From: UBA6136 sp044237765
GTDB taxonomy: Bacteria; Pseudomonadota; Gammaproteobacteria; Methylococcales; Methylococcaceae
Direction: 5' to 3'
Length of the DNA stretch: 64,000 nt
NCBI GenBank assembly: GCA_044237765.1
Contig: JBIIEQ010000005.1
Span: 10,467-74,466, forward strand
Below, piece by piece: positions 33,161 through 42,002 of this stretch. Made by a program: the position numbers and the translations under genes. Position 1 is the first letter of the stretch, and each line of letters opens with the position of its first letter. Below the pieces are notes generated by a model. The model did not search any database and was not told the DNA's origin. It saw only the letters and a list, made by a program, of their open reading frames with translations.

Positions 33161-33347
33161 GTCTTTCCCCTCTGAAGGTTAGTTTTAGTGGTTATGGCCC
33201 CGAAAGGCTGGAAGCTGGTTTTCACCTTTCCGTAGTATAAGGGGGTGATGTGGCAAATGGAATATATTCGGCCGTGCGTCTGAAACGAGGCTCTTGGGAG
33301 GCAGCATTTTGAACCATCCTCAAAAGCTCGGCGTGGGCTTGTGCCGA

Positions 33348-33983
33348 TCATCGGAGCAAGTCGTGCAGGGAGATCATATCGGTGAAGGTTCGCGTGTCGC
33401 CGATTGCGAGACGCGCGTTGTCTCCGTCAGGTGCATATCCGAAGGGAGTCATGCCGGCTGAAAGAGCGGCTTGAATGCCCAAGGGGCTGTCTTCCACGAC
33501 GGCGCAGGCGCTTGGGTTCACCCCCATTGATCTCGCGGCAAAGAGGAAGAGGCCGGGCTCGGGTTTCCAACTCCCGCAATCGTAAGCGCTGTATATCCGG
33601 CCATGAAAATAGGGGAGAAGACCGGTCACTTTCAGGCTGATCTGCATCTTGTCCTGTGGGCCGTTGGAGGCGACACAAGCGGGGATGGGCAATTTTTGAA
33701 GTAGCTCATGCACGCCGTCCATCGCCGTAAGCCGCTCTTCAAAGGCGATCGCCATTCTTTGTCTGATGGTGGGAAGAAACCAGTCGGGAACGGGCTTGCC
33801 TAGCCATTGCGCTATCAGGTCGATGGTGTCGGCCATTTTTCGGCCTGCAAAATGTTCAATCGCTTCCTCGATGGTGATGCTGAGCCCCAGTTCCTGAGCA
33901 CAATCAACGATCACGGCGTTACCGACTCTTTCGCTGTCCACCAGGGTCCCGTCGCAATCAAAGATGATGGCTTCAAATCGCAT
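33348..33983 (-). CDS. HAD-superfamily phosphatase, subfamily IA (YieH-like)
   Basis: At 211 residues it has the classical HAD motifs: I FDCDGTLVDSE (residues 9-18, nucleophile Asp), II ACVASNGPQD (Thr/Ser in SN), III KPEPGLF and IV VVEDSPLGIQAAL. A cap domain lies between I and II. Phosphoglycolate, 6-phosphogluconate or other sugar phosphates are likely substrates. The sequence does not say which. Near the carbon-assimilation genes a sugar-phosphate salvage role is possible, but unproven. It is just downstream of the uvrD gene on the same strand. Confidence 0.85.
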   Translation of the reverse strand: MRFEAIIFDCDGTLVDSERVGNAVIVDCAQELGLSITIEEAIEHFAGRKMADTIDLIAQWLGKPVPDWFLPTIRQRMAIAFEERLTAMDGVHELLQKLPIPACVASNGPQDKMQISLKVTGLLPYFHGRIYSAYDCGSWKPEPGLFLFAARSMGVNPSACAVVEDSPLGIQAALSAGMTPFGYAPDGDNARLAIGDTRTFTDMISLHDLLR

Positions 33984-33994
33984 TTCGGCACCGC

Positions 33995-36163
33995 TTAGTG
34001 GACATGTTCAAGATTGGCGTAAGCCAGCATCAGCCATTTCACGCCGGCATCCGAAAAGTTGACCTGGATGCGAGCCTGGGCGCCTTCTCCCTCGGCTTGC
34101 AGAATCACGCCTTCGCCGAACTTGCCATGAACCACCCGTTGTCCCATGCGGAAGGGTTGATTTTCGTTGTGGCTTGAAGGAACTCGAGTGTCCATTATCG
34201 AGGCTTTGCTGTTTCCGCCACGCAGGCGCACTTCCTCTAAATGCTCAGGCGGGATTTCTCTGATGAAACGGGACGGTCGAGGATAGGTCTCCTTGCCATA
34301 AAGGCGTCTCGATTCAGCATAAGTCAGGTACAGTTTTTTCCGTGCTCGGGTGATGCCGACGTAACAGAGTCGACGTTCTTCTTCCAGTCGCCCGGCTTCA
34401 TCCAGGGACTGAAGGCTGGGGAAGAGTCCTTCTTCGAGTCCGACGAGAAACACCAGGTCGAACTCAAGCCCCTTTGCTGCATGCAGCGTCATCAATTGCA
34501 CCCAATCATTATCCGAATTCGCCTGATTCTCGCCGGATTCCAGTGCGGCATGCGCCAGAAATTGCTCGAGAACCGGCAGTTCCGGGTCAAGCGTGGGCTC
34601 ATGCTCGAACTGCCTTGCGGCATTGACCAACTCCTCCAGATTTTCGACCCGTTGTTCTGCCTGCTCACTCCGTTCCTTTCGGTAGTGGTCAAGAAGGCCG
34701 GAATCCGTCAGGGCTTTTTGGGTCTTTTCCCATAGCGGTAACTCCAGAGTGGCTGCGCGCAGATGCTCGATCAAGGCCCTGAATTGCAGGAAAGGATTCC
34801 GGGTTCGCGTTGACAAGGCCTCCTCCAGGCAGAGGCGCTCCATGCTTTGCCAAAGAGAAGTCTGCTCTTTCCTTGCCAGGTCGCGTATGAGATCGAGTGA
34901 TTTGGCACCGATGCCTCTGGTTGGGGTGTTGATAATGCGCTCGAACGACGCGTCATCCTTTGGGTTGGCGATGATCCGCAGGTAAGCCAGCGCATCCTTG
35001 ATCTCGGCTCTTTCGAAAAACCTCAGGCCGCCATAGACCCGATAGGGCACGCCCATGGCCACCAGCTTTTCTTCAAACTGTCGGGACTGGGCATTGGAGC
35101 GGTACAGAATCGCCGCATCACGCCGCGCATGGCCAGTTTGCGACCAAGCCTGCAGGCGATTGACGACAAAGTAGGCTTCATCTTGCTCATTGAAGGCGCT
35201 GTAAAGTGAGATAGCCTCTCCCTCGCCCAGCTCTGTCCAAAGATCCTTGCCAAGGCGGTTCTCATTGTGAGTGATGAGTGCATTGGCGGCTGCCAGAATG
35301 TGGCCGGTAGACCGATAGTTTTGTTCCAGTCGAATGAGTGTGTGACTGGGGTAGTCACGCTGGAAATGCTGAAGATTTTCCACCATGGCCCCGCGCCAGC
35401 TGTAGATCGACTGGTCATCGTCACCAACGGCAAACAGGTTTTCACTGACCTGTGACAATAGCCGCAGCCAGGCATACTGAATACGGTTCGTGTCCTGAAA
35501 TTCGTCAACCAGGATGTGTTCGAATTTCTTTTGGTAGAAAGCAAGCAGGTCAGGGTGGTCGCGGAGTAACTCATGGGCTCTCAGCAATAGCTCGGCAAAA
35601 TCGACCAGTCCGGAGCGTTCGCAGAGTTCTTCGTAAGCTTGGTAAATGCGGAGCATCTGGCTTTCAAAGGGGTCATGCGGAGTCGGCATGTGGCGGGCCC
35701 GGCGTCCTTCTTCCTTTTGTGCGTTGATGAACCATTGCGCCTGGCGCGCTGGCCAGCGATTTTCGTCAAGCTGCAAGCCCTTGATGAGCCGCTTGATGAT
35801 CCGATGCTGATCGTCCGAATCGATAATCTGAAATGTGTCGGGCAGTTTGGCGTCGCTGGCATGGCGACGCAGCAGGCGGTGGGCAAGTCCGTGAAAAGTG
35901 CCAACCCAAAGATCTCGGGTGGGAATGCCGAGCAGCGATTCTATGCGGTTTCGCATTTCACTGGCGGCCTTGTTGGTGAAGGTGACCGCCAAGATGCGTT
36001 GTGGGGTGACCGCTTCGGCCTTGATCAGCCAAGCGATTCTGTGAACGAGGACGCGGGTTTTTCCGCTCCCGGCACCCGCGAGCACGAGTAGCGTTGGACT
36101 GGGGGAGCAAACAGCAAGACGCTGTGCCGAATTCAGGGGTTCGATGATCGGGGTGACGTCCAT
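33995..36163 (-). CDS. uvrD: DNA helicase II
   Basis: The 722-residue UvrD-family 3'-5' helicase serves nucleotide excision and mismatch repair. Motif I LVLAGAGSGKTRVLVHR, motif II VDEFQDTN, motif III VGDDDQSIYSWRGA, motif IV and V (LMTLHAAKGLEFDLVFLVGLEEGLFP) and motif VI ERRLCYVGITRARKKLYL are intact. The start MDVTPIIEPLNSAQRLAV matches the E. coli beginning. A frame opening at 36232 would give 23 extra residues lying in the region where the next gene begins, so it is rejected. Length fits E. coli UvrD (720). Confidence 0.95.
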   Translation of the reverse strand: MDVTPIIEPLNSAQRLAVCSPSPTLLVLAGAGSGKTRVLVHRIAWLIKAEAVTPQRILAVTFTNKAASEMRNRIESLLGIPTRDLWVGTFHGLAHRLLRRHASDAKLPDTFQIIDSDDQHRIIKRLIKGLQLDENRWPARQAQWFINAQKEEGRRARHMPTPHDPFESQMLRIYQAYEELCERSGLVDFAELLLRAHELLRDHPDLLAFYQKKFEHILVDEFQDTNRIQYAWLRLLSQVSENLFAVGDDDQSIYSWRGAMVENLQHFQRDYPSHTLIRLEQNYRSTGHILAAANALITHNENRLGKDLWTELGEGEAISLYSAFNEQDEAYFVVNRLQAWSQTGHARRDAAILYRSNAQSRQFEEKLVAMGVPYRVYGGLRFFERAEIKDALAYLRIIANPKDDASFERIINTPTRGIGAKSLDLIRDLARKEQTSLWQSMERLCLEEALSTRTRNPFLQFRALIEHLRAATLELPLWEKTQKALTDSGLLDHYRKERSEQAEQRVENLEELVNAARQFEHEPTLDPELPVLEQFLAHAALESGENQANSDNDWVQLMTLHAAKGLEFDLVFLVGLEEGLFPSLQSLDEAGRLEEERRLCYVGITRARKKLYLTYAESRRLYGKETYPRPSRFIREIPPEHLEEVRLRGGNSKASIMDTRVPSSHNENQPFRMGQRVVHGKFGEGVILQAEGEGAQARIQVNFSDAGVKWLMLAYANLEHVH

Positions 36164-36263
36164 GCCCCATTCTAACGGAATCTCCCTTCCAATCGCCTTG
36201 CGTGGCTGGCGCGAAGCCAGCACAATTGCCAAGTTGAAAACCTTAAATCAGGAGGAGATCTCA

Positions 36264-36509
36264 ATGAGCTTTGATATCAAGCGCGCTATGAGTCGCGAGT
36301 TCAACGTGGGTAGCAAGGAGCAGCGTATTCGGTATGGCGTAGGCATAGGCATGCTCCTGGTGTCTGTGTTTTTGGCCAATATCCCTCTGTTGCTGATTGG
36401 CGTCGTTTTGGTCGCAACTGCAAAGTTGCAGTGGTGCCCAGTCTATTCTGGATTGAGCAAATCCAGTGTTGAACCGGGTGATGAACCGCCCGTGGCCAGT
36501 CATCACTGA
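36264..36509 (+). CDS. Small membrane protein of the YgaP/DUF2892 type
   Basis: The 81-residue protein has the DUF2892 pattern: a charged N-terminus (SFDIKRAMSREFNVGSKEQRIRYGVGIG), one or two hydrophobic helices (LLVSVFLANIPLLLIGVVLVATA, residues 30-52) and the terminal motif WCPVYSGLSK. In E. coli YgaP this part anchors a rhodanese; here it stands alone. A strong CAGGAGGAG site precedes the ATG at 36264. Divergent from uvrD, with no known partner. Confidence 0.8.
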   Translation: MSFDIKRAMSREFNVGSKEQRIRYGVGIGMLLVSVFLANIPLLLIGVVLVATAKLQWCPVYSGLSKSSVEPGDEPPVASHH

Positions 36510-36870
36510 TTCAGTCTAACAACGCGAATTATTCGCTGGTCTTCTGCCAGTGACCTTTTGGTCACTGGCCCATTCCTTCGAGGTCCCAAGGATCTCCTGT
36601 CTTTACTTCCAGCCGCTTTAATCTTCCTTCTTGAATGGCTCTGAAGAGCCGCTTCGGTGGGCGTCAGATTCCCGGCGCCTAACTTTTGAGCTCGCGATTT
36701 TTCTGAAATGACTCAAGCGCTCTCTGCTTGAGCCGATCTCGCTTGTCTCTTTTCCAGTTTGTCTCCGCGCCCTTGATGGCCGGCTATTTCGGGAATCCCT
36801 CCCTCTTTCAATCTACTCCGGCTGTCCTCGGGTCTTGGGGTGGCGCTTCTTGATGCAAATCCCGATGCGC
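36510..36870. other. Intergenic region with a 10-bp hairpin
   Basis: GCCAGTGACC (36546-36555) and GGTCACTGGC (36560-36569) form a perfect stem around TTTT, 36 bp behind the small membrane protein gene. It lacks a T run, so it is at best a weak terminator. From 36570 to 36870 no gene, tRNA or repeat was seen. Confidence 0.5.
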
Positions 36871-36899
36871 TTGACTTGTTTGGGCAGGCTTCCTATATT
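36871..36899 (+). promoter_or_regulatory. Sigma-70 promoter of the dcw cluster
   Basis: TTGACT (36871-36876), 17-bp spacer, TATATT (36894-36899). Both hexamers match five of six consensus bases. It lies 59 bp ahead of the mraZ start, just upstream of the MraZ boxes. Confidence 0.8.
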
Positions 36900-36910
36900 C
36901 ACGACAAAAG

Positions 36911-36945
36911 TGGTGGAAAGTGGGGGATAATGGAATGAAGTGGGT
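36911..36945 (+). promoter_or_regulatory. MraZ operator: four TGGNN boxes at 10-bp spacing
   Basis: TGGTG (36911), TGGGG (36921), TGGAA (36931) and TGGGT (36941) start exactly 10 bp apart, each followed by five spacer bases. MraZ proteins bind runs of TGGGN direct repeats, five bases apart, in the mra promoter region. Two boxes are perfect and two diverge in the last bases. They lie between the promoter and the mraZ start, so MraZ would repress its own operon. Confidence 0.8.
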
Positions 36946-36958
36946 TCGGGGGGAATAA

Positions 36959-37414
36959 ATGTTTCGGGGCGTCAGTGCAATCAATCTCGATGACAAGGGC
37001 CGGTTGGCAGTGCCGACCCGATACCGTGTCGAGTTAGGTGATTGCTGCGATAACCAGATCGTATTGACTGTCGGTCTCGATAAATGCCTTCTTCTCTACC
37101 CCTTGCCTGAATTTGAGGAAATCGAGCGAAAGTTGGTCAAGCTCCCCGCACTCAACAAGAAGGCAAAGCGCCTTCAGCGCCTTTTGATAGGTCATGCCAC
37201 CGAATGTGAAATGGATGCCCAAGGGCGCTTTCTCATTCCGGAGCCCCTCCGCCGGTTTGCCGGCCTTGATCGGAAGGTGGCCCTGATTGGCCAGGGTAAC
37301 AAGTTTGAGATCTGGGATGAGGAAAGTTGGGTCAATGCCCGTGATGAATGGATAGATGAGGAGCAGTCGGACGAGGATGAGTTGTCCCCCGAGCTCGGGT
37401 CACTCTCGTTTTAA
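36959..37414 (+). CDS. mraZ: Transcriptional regulator MraZ
   Basis: A 151-residue MraZ protein with two SpoVT/AbrB-like halves: MFRGVSAINLDDKGRLAVPTRYR (about 1-23) and ATECEMDAQGRFLIPEPLRRFAG (about 79-101). The paired LDxKGRLxVP / MDxQGRFLIP motifs are typical. It binds upstream of its own operon to repress it. The start ATG follows GGGGGG. Its stop overlaps the rsmH start by a base (TAATGG), so translation runs on. Confidence 0.95.
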   Translation: MFRGVSAINLDDKGRLAVPTRYRVELGDCCDNQIVLTVGLDKCLLLYPLPEFEEIERKLVKLPALNKKAKRLQRLLIGHATECEMDAQGRFLIPEPLRRFAGLDRKVALIGQGNKFEIWDEESWVNARDEWIDEEQSDEDELSPELGSLSF

Positions 37415-38358
37415 TGGAGTCCGCGACGGCACCCCTTCATCAGTCGGTATTGCTGGCTGAATGCATCGAGGGGCTCCAGCTCAGTGCAAGCGATTTCGTG
37501 GTCGATTGCACTTTTGGGCGAGGCGGTCACAGTCTGGCTGTTTTGGAGCGATTGGGGACGAAGGGCAGCCTATTAGCCCTGGATAAGGATCTTGAGGCCA
37601 CCCGCTCGGCAGAAGCGTTGGCACTGTCAGCGGATTCGAGATTCAAGCTGGCGCATGCGAGCTTCGCTAACCTGAAGATCGAGGTTGAGCGTCTTGGCTG
37701 GTTTGGTAGGGTGGGCGGCATCTTGATGGATCTTGGGGTTTCCTCGCCGCAGCTCGATCAGGCAGAGAGGGGGTTCAGTTTTCTGCGAGAGGGTCCACTG
37801 GACATGCGCATGAACGCAACCCAAGGGGAAACCGCTGCGGAGTGGCTTGCCAGTGTGTCCGAGCAGGAGTTGGCTGATGTGCTCCATCAATATGGGGAAG
37901 AGCGTTTCGGAAGAAGGATTGCTCATTCGATCGTGACGCAGCGGGTGAGCAAGCGCATCAGTACGACAGCTGATTTGGTTAGGATCATCGAGGAGGCCGT
38001 TCCCACCCGGGAAAAGGGCAAACACCCGGCGACGAGAAGCTTTCAGGCTATTCGGATCAGGATTAATCGCGAATTGGCCGAATTGGAGACCGGGCTGACC
38101 CAGGCGCTCGAGGTTCTGAAACCCGGCGGCCGACTGGTGGTGATCTCGTTCCACTCGCTGGAAGACCGGATAGTCAAGCGCTTTATGCGTGATCAGGAGC
38201 GGGGGTGGTGTGCAGGGGATTCGCGTCATTTGATCCAGCAACCTGAAACATCGCGGTTGCGCCGGGTTGGCAAGGCGCTGAAGCCGAGCCAAGCGGAATT
38301 GAGGGCAAATGTCAGGTCACGTAGTGCGGTGTTGAGGGTCGCGGAAAAAAAAGAATGA
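37414..38358 (+). CDS. rsmH: 16S rRNA m4C1402 methyltransferase RsmH (MraW)
   Basis: The 314-residue SAM methyltransferase modifies N4 of C1402 in 16S rRNA. Visible are the HQSVLL start, the SAM site VVDCTFGRGGHSLAVLERLG, LMDLGVSSPQLDQAERGFSFLREGPLDMRMN and the catalytic-domain LVVISFHSLEDRIVKRFM. It starts inside mraZ's stop codon and overlaps ftsL by four bases (ATGA). All of this matches the classical mra order. Confidence 0.96.
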   Translation: MESATAPLHQSVLLAECIEGLQLSASDFVVDCTFGRGGHSLAVLERLGTKGSLLALDKDLEATRSAEALALSADSRFKLAHASFANLKIEVERLGWFGRVGGILMDLGVSSPQLDQAERGFSFLREGPLDMRMNATQGETAAEWLASVSEQELADVLHQYGEERFGRRIAHSIVTQRVSKRISTTADLVRIIEEAVPTREKGKHPATRSFQAIRIRINRELAELETGLTQALEVLKPGGRLVVISFHSLEDRIVKRFMRDQERGWCAGDSRHLIQQPETSRLRRVGKALKPSQAELRANVRSRSAVLRVAEKKE

Positions 38359-38615
38359 TGAAGGTGCTTTTGCTCTTGGTTGTCGTCGCTGTTGCATCAG
38401 CTTTGGGGGTGGTTCACATGAAATACCGTACGAGACTTTTATTTTCTGAGGTGCAGAGACTCCAGCAGCTTAGCGAGGCGGCTGACGAGGAGTTGGTACA
38501 GCTACAGTTTGAGCAAAACAAATGGTCAGAGCGTGAGCGCATCCAGAAACAGGCAAGTGGAAGGCTCGGCATGAGTTTGCCGGATTCAGCGTTCATTATT
38601 TCCATACAGCCCTGA
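38355..38615 (+). CDS. ftsL: Cell division protein FtsL
   Basis: At 86 residues it is a short bitopic protein: a hydrophobic segment (residues 4-20, VLLLLVVVAVASALGVV), then a leucine-heptad coiled coil (RLLFSEVQRLQQLSEAADEELVQLQFEQNKWSER) that pairs with FtsB and FtsQ. The N-terminal cytoplasmic part is minimal (about three residues). The assignment rests on position between rsmH and ftsI and on this architecture, since FtsL sequences are poorly conserved. Confidence 0.9.
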   Translation: MMKVLLLLVVVAVASALGVVHMKYRTRLLFSEVQRLQQLSEAADEELVQLQFEQNKWSERERIQKQASGRLGMSLPDSAFIISIQP

Positions 38616-38628
38616 TGCGGTAACGGTC

Positions 38629-40341
38629 ATGCTCATTATTCGTCCCAAACAGACCGGTCCAGACTACAGCATGCGCTGGCGCGCACTGCTCGGCATCCTT
38701 CTTACCTCGCTGACAGTCTTGATAGGGCGAGCGGGTTATCTGCAGGTTCTCGACAAACAGTTTCTCAAGCATCAGGGTGATTTGCGACACGTCGGTGTGA
38801 TGCCTGTCCCCGCGCACCGGGGTCGTATTACCGACCGTAATGGTGAGTTGTTGGCGGTCAGTACTCCGGTCAAATCGATATGGGTCAGTCCCAAGGAGTT
38901 TTTGAGCACTCAGATTCCTTCGGACACGCTGAAAGCCTTCGCTGCGCGTTTGGGTTTGAAGGTAGACGAGCTCATGCGTCGAGTGGGTGAAAACGATAGC
39001 CGGGCCTTTGCCTACCTGAAACGCAAAATGAGCCCGGAGCAGGCAGATCTGCTTCTGGAAATGGGGTTGCCTGGTGTCCACGCGGAACGTGAGTACAAGC
39101 GTTATTACCCGACTGGAGAGGTCGCCGCCCACCTGGTGGGATTGACCAATGTCGACGGAAAGGGGCAGGAAGGCATGGAGTTGGTTTTCGACAGTTCCTT
39201 GCGTGGAGTGGATGGTGCCAGGAGAGCTGTAAGGGATGGCAAGCGCCGCATCATCGAAAAGACCGAGGAGGTGCGTCAACCTGTCCCTGGTCAGGATCTG
39301 GCGCTCAGTATCGACTCAAGATTGCAATACATCGCCCATCGGGAGTTGAAGGCGGCGGTGGCATATCATCGGGCCCGTTCGGGAACCTTGGTGATGATGG
39401 ATGCCCAGACGGGTGAAGTGTTGGCCATATCCAATCAACCCGCCTTCAATCCAAACAGTCGCGGCAAGGTATCGCCGGATGTTTCAAGGAATCGTGCCAT
39501 TACCGATCTTTTCGAGCCCGGCTCCACCATGAAGCCATTTGCTGTGGCTTGCGCGATTGAGCTGGGATTGACCCATCCTCATGCAATGATCAACACCCAA
39601 GGTGGGACCATGCATGTCGGGACCAATGTGGTCAAGGATGTGCACAGCTATGGCGCGATGGATGTCACCAAGGTCATACAAAAATCCAGCAACGTCGGTA
39701 CCAGCAAAATTGCGCTCAGCGTGCCGCCCAGGAAGTTCTGGGCTTTCTATCACAATCTTGGCTTCGGGCAGCCGATGGAAACCGGTTATCCGGGCGAGGC
39801 CAGGGGACGGCTGTCTGACTACCATGGGTGGAGTGCGTTTGAACAGGCTACGCTTTCCTTTGGGTATGGGGTTTCAACCTCAGCGTTACAGTTGGCTAGA
39901 GCCTATACCGCCATTGCGAATGCGGGTGTGATGCCTATGGCAAGCCTCGTAAGCAAGGGGCAAGATGGCGAGGCTCACCGTATCATGTCCGAGAAAACCG
40001 CGAGTTCATTGGCGGGTATGCTCGAAAAGGTGGTCTCGAAGGAGGGGACTGCGATCCAGGCGGCGGTGCCAGGTTACCGAGTTGCGGGCAAGACCGGGAC
40101 TGTCAAGAAATTGGGTGCCCGTGGCTACACGACTTCAAAATACAACGCAGTCTTTGCTGGATTCGCCCCGGCTAGTCATCCTCGATTGGTCATGGTGGTG
40201 ATGATTGATGAGCCTTCGGCGGGTGAATACTACGGCGGCGCGGTAGCGGCCCCCGTGTTTTCAAAAGTCATGCAGGAAGCACTGCGTGTCATGAATATAG
40301 CCCCCGACCACCCCGTGGCCCCGATGATTGCGGCCCGGTAG
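38629..40341 (+). CDS. ftsI: Peptidoglycan transpeptidase FtsI (PBP3)
   Basis: A 570-residue class B penicillin-binding protein. One membrane segment (about 18-38), the non-penicillin-binding part with RGRITDRNGELLAVSTPVKSIW, then the catalytic motifs SxxK in FEPGSTMKPF (about 303-312), SxN in KSSNVGTSK and KTG in AGKTGTVKK. It cross-links septal peptidoglycan. It begins 13 bp behind ftsL. Sequence conservation and position make it certain. Confidence 0.97.
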   Translation: MLIIRPKQTGPDYSMRWRALLGILLTSLTVLIGRAGYLQVLDKQFLKHQGDLRHVGVMPVPAHRGRITDRNGELLAVSTPVKSIWVSPKEFLSTQIPSDTLKAFAARLGLKVDELMRRVGENDSRAFAYLKRKMSPEQADLLLEMGLPGVHAEREYKRYYPTGEVAAHLVGLTNVDGKGQEGMELVFDSSLRGVDGARRAVRDGKRRIIEKTEEVRQPVPGQDLALSIDSRLQYIAHRELKAAVAYHRARSGTLVMMDAQTGEVLAISNQPAFNPNSRGKVSPDVSRNRAITDLFEPGSTMKPFAVACAIELGLTHPHAMINTQGGTMHVGTNVVKDVHSYGAMDVTKVIQKSSNVGTSKIALSVPPRKFWAFYHNLGFGQPMETGYPGEARGRLSDYHGWSAFEQATLSFGYGVSTSALQLARAYTAIANAGVMPMASLVSKGQDGEAHRIMSEKTASSLAGMLEKVVSKEGTAIQAAVPGYRVAGKTGTVKKLGARGYTTSKYNAVFAGFAPASHPRLVMVVMIDEPSAGEYYGGAVAAPVFSKVMQEALRVMNIAPDHPVAPMIAAR

Positions 40342-40353
40342 GAAAGAGCTTTC

Positions 40354-41883
40354 ATGATTGCCATAACCAATCCTGAGTCAGCGCAGCGTCAAAGTTTGAC
40401 CGCGCTGCTTGCAGGCATTGGCGACATGTCCGGAGTGCCTGAAATCGAGGTGAGTGGTCTCCAACTGGATAGCCGAAAAGTGGATCATGGTGACCTCTTT
40501 GTTGCCCTGCACGGTCATCAATCTCATGGTCTGGAGCATGCCGAGCAAGCCATCAGTCAAGGGGCTGCCGCGATCATTTACGATCCGGAGGGTGCGATAT
40601 TTCTTGATGAGAAGATTGGACAGCGCGTTCCTGTTGTCCCGGTGCAGACCCTCGATCAAAAGCTTGGGATGCTGGCAGATCGGTTTTTTGGTCATCCATC
40701 CCGGTCGGTGGATGTGATCGGGATTACCGGAACCAACGGCAAAACTTCTTGTAGCCATTTCCTGGCCGAGGCACTGGGTGCCGATGGAAAAGCCGGAGTC
40801 ATTGGCACTTTGGGTTGGGGAGCGCCGGGCCGACTCAAGTCGACAACGCATACCACCCCGGATGCCATTGAGGTTCACCGTATCCTGAATGGTTTGCGCG
40901 CCGAAGGCTATCGATACGTTGCCATAGAGGCCTCATCCCATGGTCTCGTTCAGGGACGCTTGAATGGGGTGTGCTTCAAGGGGGCGGTCTACACCAATTT
41001 GTCCAGGGATCATCTGGATTACCATCAAACCATGGAGGCCTACCAGGAGGCCAAGCTATTGCTGCTGGACGCTCCAGGTCTGAAGTTTGTGGTTATGAAC
41101 GCCCAGGATGACATGGCATACGCGATTCTTCGCCGGGTGAGGGGCCTCAACTGTCTGGGATTCTGTTCCACGGATTACCGGCCTGACTTGGATATTCCGT
41201 TGCTCCGATTTGGGTCCGTGAGGCATCAACCCGGGGGGGTTGAGTTTACGTTGCAGTATGAGGGGGAGTCCGCTCCACTTAAAACGGCGGTATATGGCGA
41301 CTTTAATGTGGAAAACCTGACCGCCACAATGGCGGTTTTGCTTTGTTTGGGTTTTACCTTTTCTCGGGCGTTGAAAGCATTGGCTTCTGTCAGTGCAGTG
41401 CCTGGTCGTATGGAAAATATCCGGCTTGGGGATCGTGGCGCAGTCATTGATTACGCTCACACTCCGGATGCGTTGGCTTCGGTGCTCGAGTCCATGAGAA
41501 AACACTGCGCCGGGAAACTCTGGGCAGTTTTTGGCTGCGGAGGGGACAGGGATCGTGGAAAAAGGCCGCAAATGGGCGCCGTTGCCGACAGGTTGGCGGA
41601 TCGACTGGTGATCACTGATGACAACCCCCGGAGCGAGGACCCTGAAGGTATAATCTGTAACATTCTTGAGGGAATATCCCGTCAGGATGCCACGATCATC
41701 AGGGATAGGCGCGAGGCAATTCGCTTCGCGCTGGAAAATTCTGGACCTGACGATCTCGTACTCATCGCCGGGAAGGGGCATGAGAACACCCAGGAGATCG
41801 ATGGCGTTAAACATTCATTCAGTGACCGCAAAGTGGTCAATGAGATTCTGAGTCAGCTGCAACCAGGCTGCGCGAGTACATGA
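40354..41883 (+). CDS. murE: UDP-MurNAc-tripeptide ligase (meso-DAP adding)
   Basis: The 509-residue Mur ligase adds meso-diaminopimelate. ATP site GITGTNGKTSCSHF, the AIEASSHGLVQGRL stretch, the ligase block VIDYAHTPDALASVL and the amino-acid signature DNPRSEDP, which selects for meso-DAP rather than lysine. Its stop overlaps the ATG of a 40-codon ORF (ATGA), where murF would be expected. Confidence 0.96.
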   Translation: MIAITNPESAQRQSLTALLAGIGDMSGVPEIEVSGLQLDSRKVDHGDLFVALHGHQSHGLEHAEQAISQGAAAIIYDPEGAIFLDEKIGQRVPVVPVQTLDQKLGMLADRFFGHPSRSVDVIGITGTNGKTSCSHFLAEALGADGKAGVIGTLGWGAPGRLKSTTHTTPDAIEVHRILNGLRAEGYRYVAIEASSHGLVQGRLNGVCFKGAVYTNLSRDHLDYHQTMEAYQEAKLLLLDAPGLKFVVMNAQDDMAYAILRRVRGLNCLGFCSTDYRPDLDIPLLRFGSVRHQPGGVEFTLQYEGESAPLKTAVYGDFNVENLTATMAVLLCLGFTFSRALKALASVSAVPGRMENIRLGDRGAVIDYAHTPDALASVLESMRKHCAGKLWAVFGCGGDRDRGKRPQMGAVADRLADRLVITDDNPRSEDPEGIICNILEGISRQDATIIRDRREAIRFALENSGPDDLVLIAGKGHENTQEIDGVKHSFSDRKVVNEILSQLQPGCAST

Positions 41884-42002
41884 ACATGGCGCAGTGTGGC
41901 CCTTTGTTGTCAGTTCTACAAAAAATAGCGAGTTCCCAAGCTGGGCTTGAGTCTGAGCCACAATTTCCGGGAACCCTAACCATGGGGGCTTCATGTTATT
42001 AA
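41880..42002 (+). CDS. 40-codon ORF coupled to murE and mraY, in the place of murF
   Basis: The frame starts with the ATG of the ATGA that ends murE, runs MNMAQCGPLLSVLQKIASSQ and stops at a TAA inside mraY's first codons. It is in-frame with nothing else. Its first part (LLSVLQKIAS, then LESEPQFPGTLTMGAS) could be read as a decayed MurF N-terminus, since MurF proteins begin with LxxIA and FxGVSTDSR-type stretches, but the resemblance is slight. It may just carry ribosomes across to mraY. It is a low-confidence gene. Confidence 0.35.
   Translation: MNMAQCGPLLSVLQKIASSQAGLESEPQFPGTLTMGASCY

Noticed and set aside
36808..36996. Minus-strand ORF over the mraZ promoter region
   Set aside because: It covers a clear promoter and operator and extends into mraZ; it has no ribosome site.
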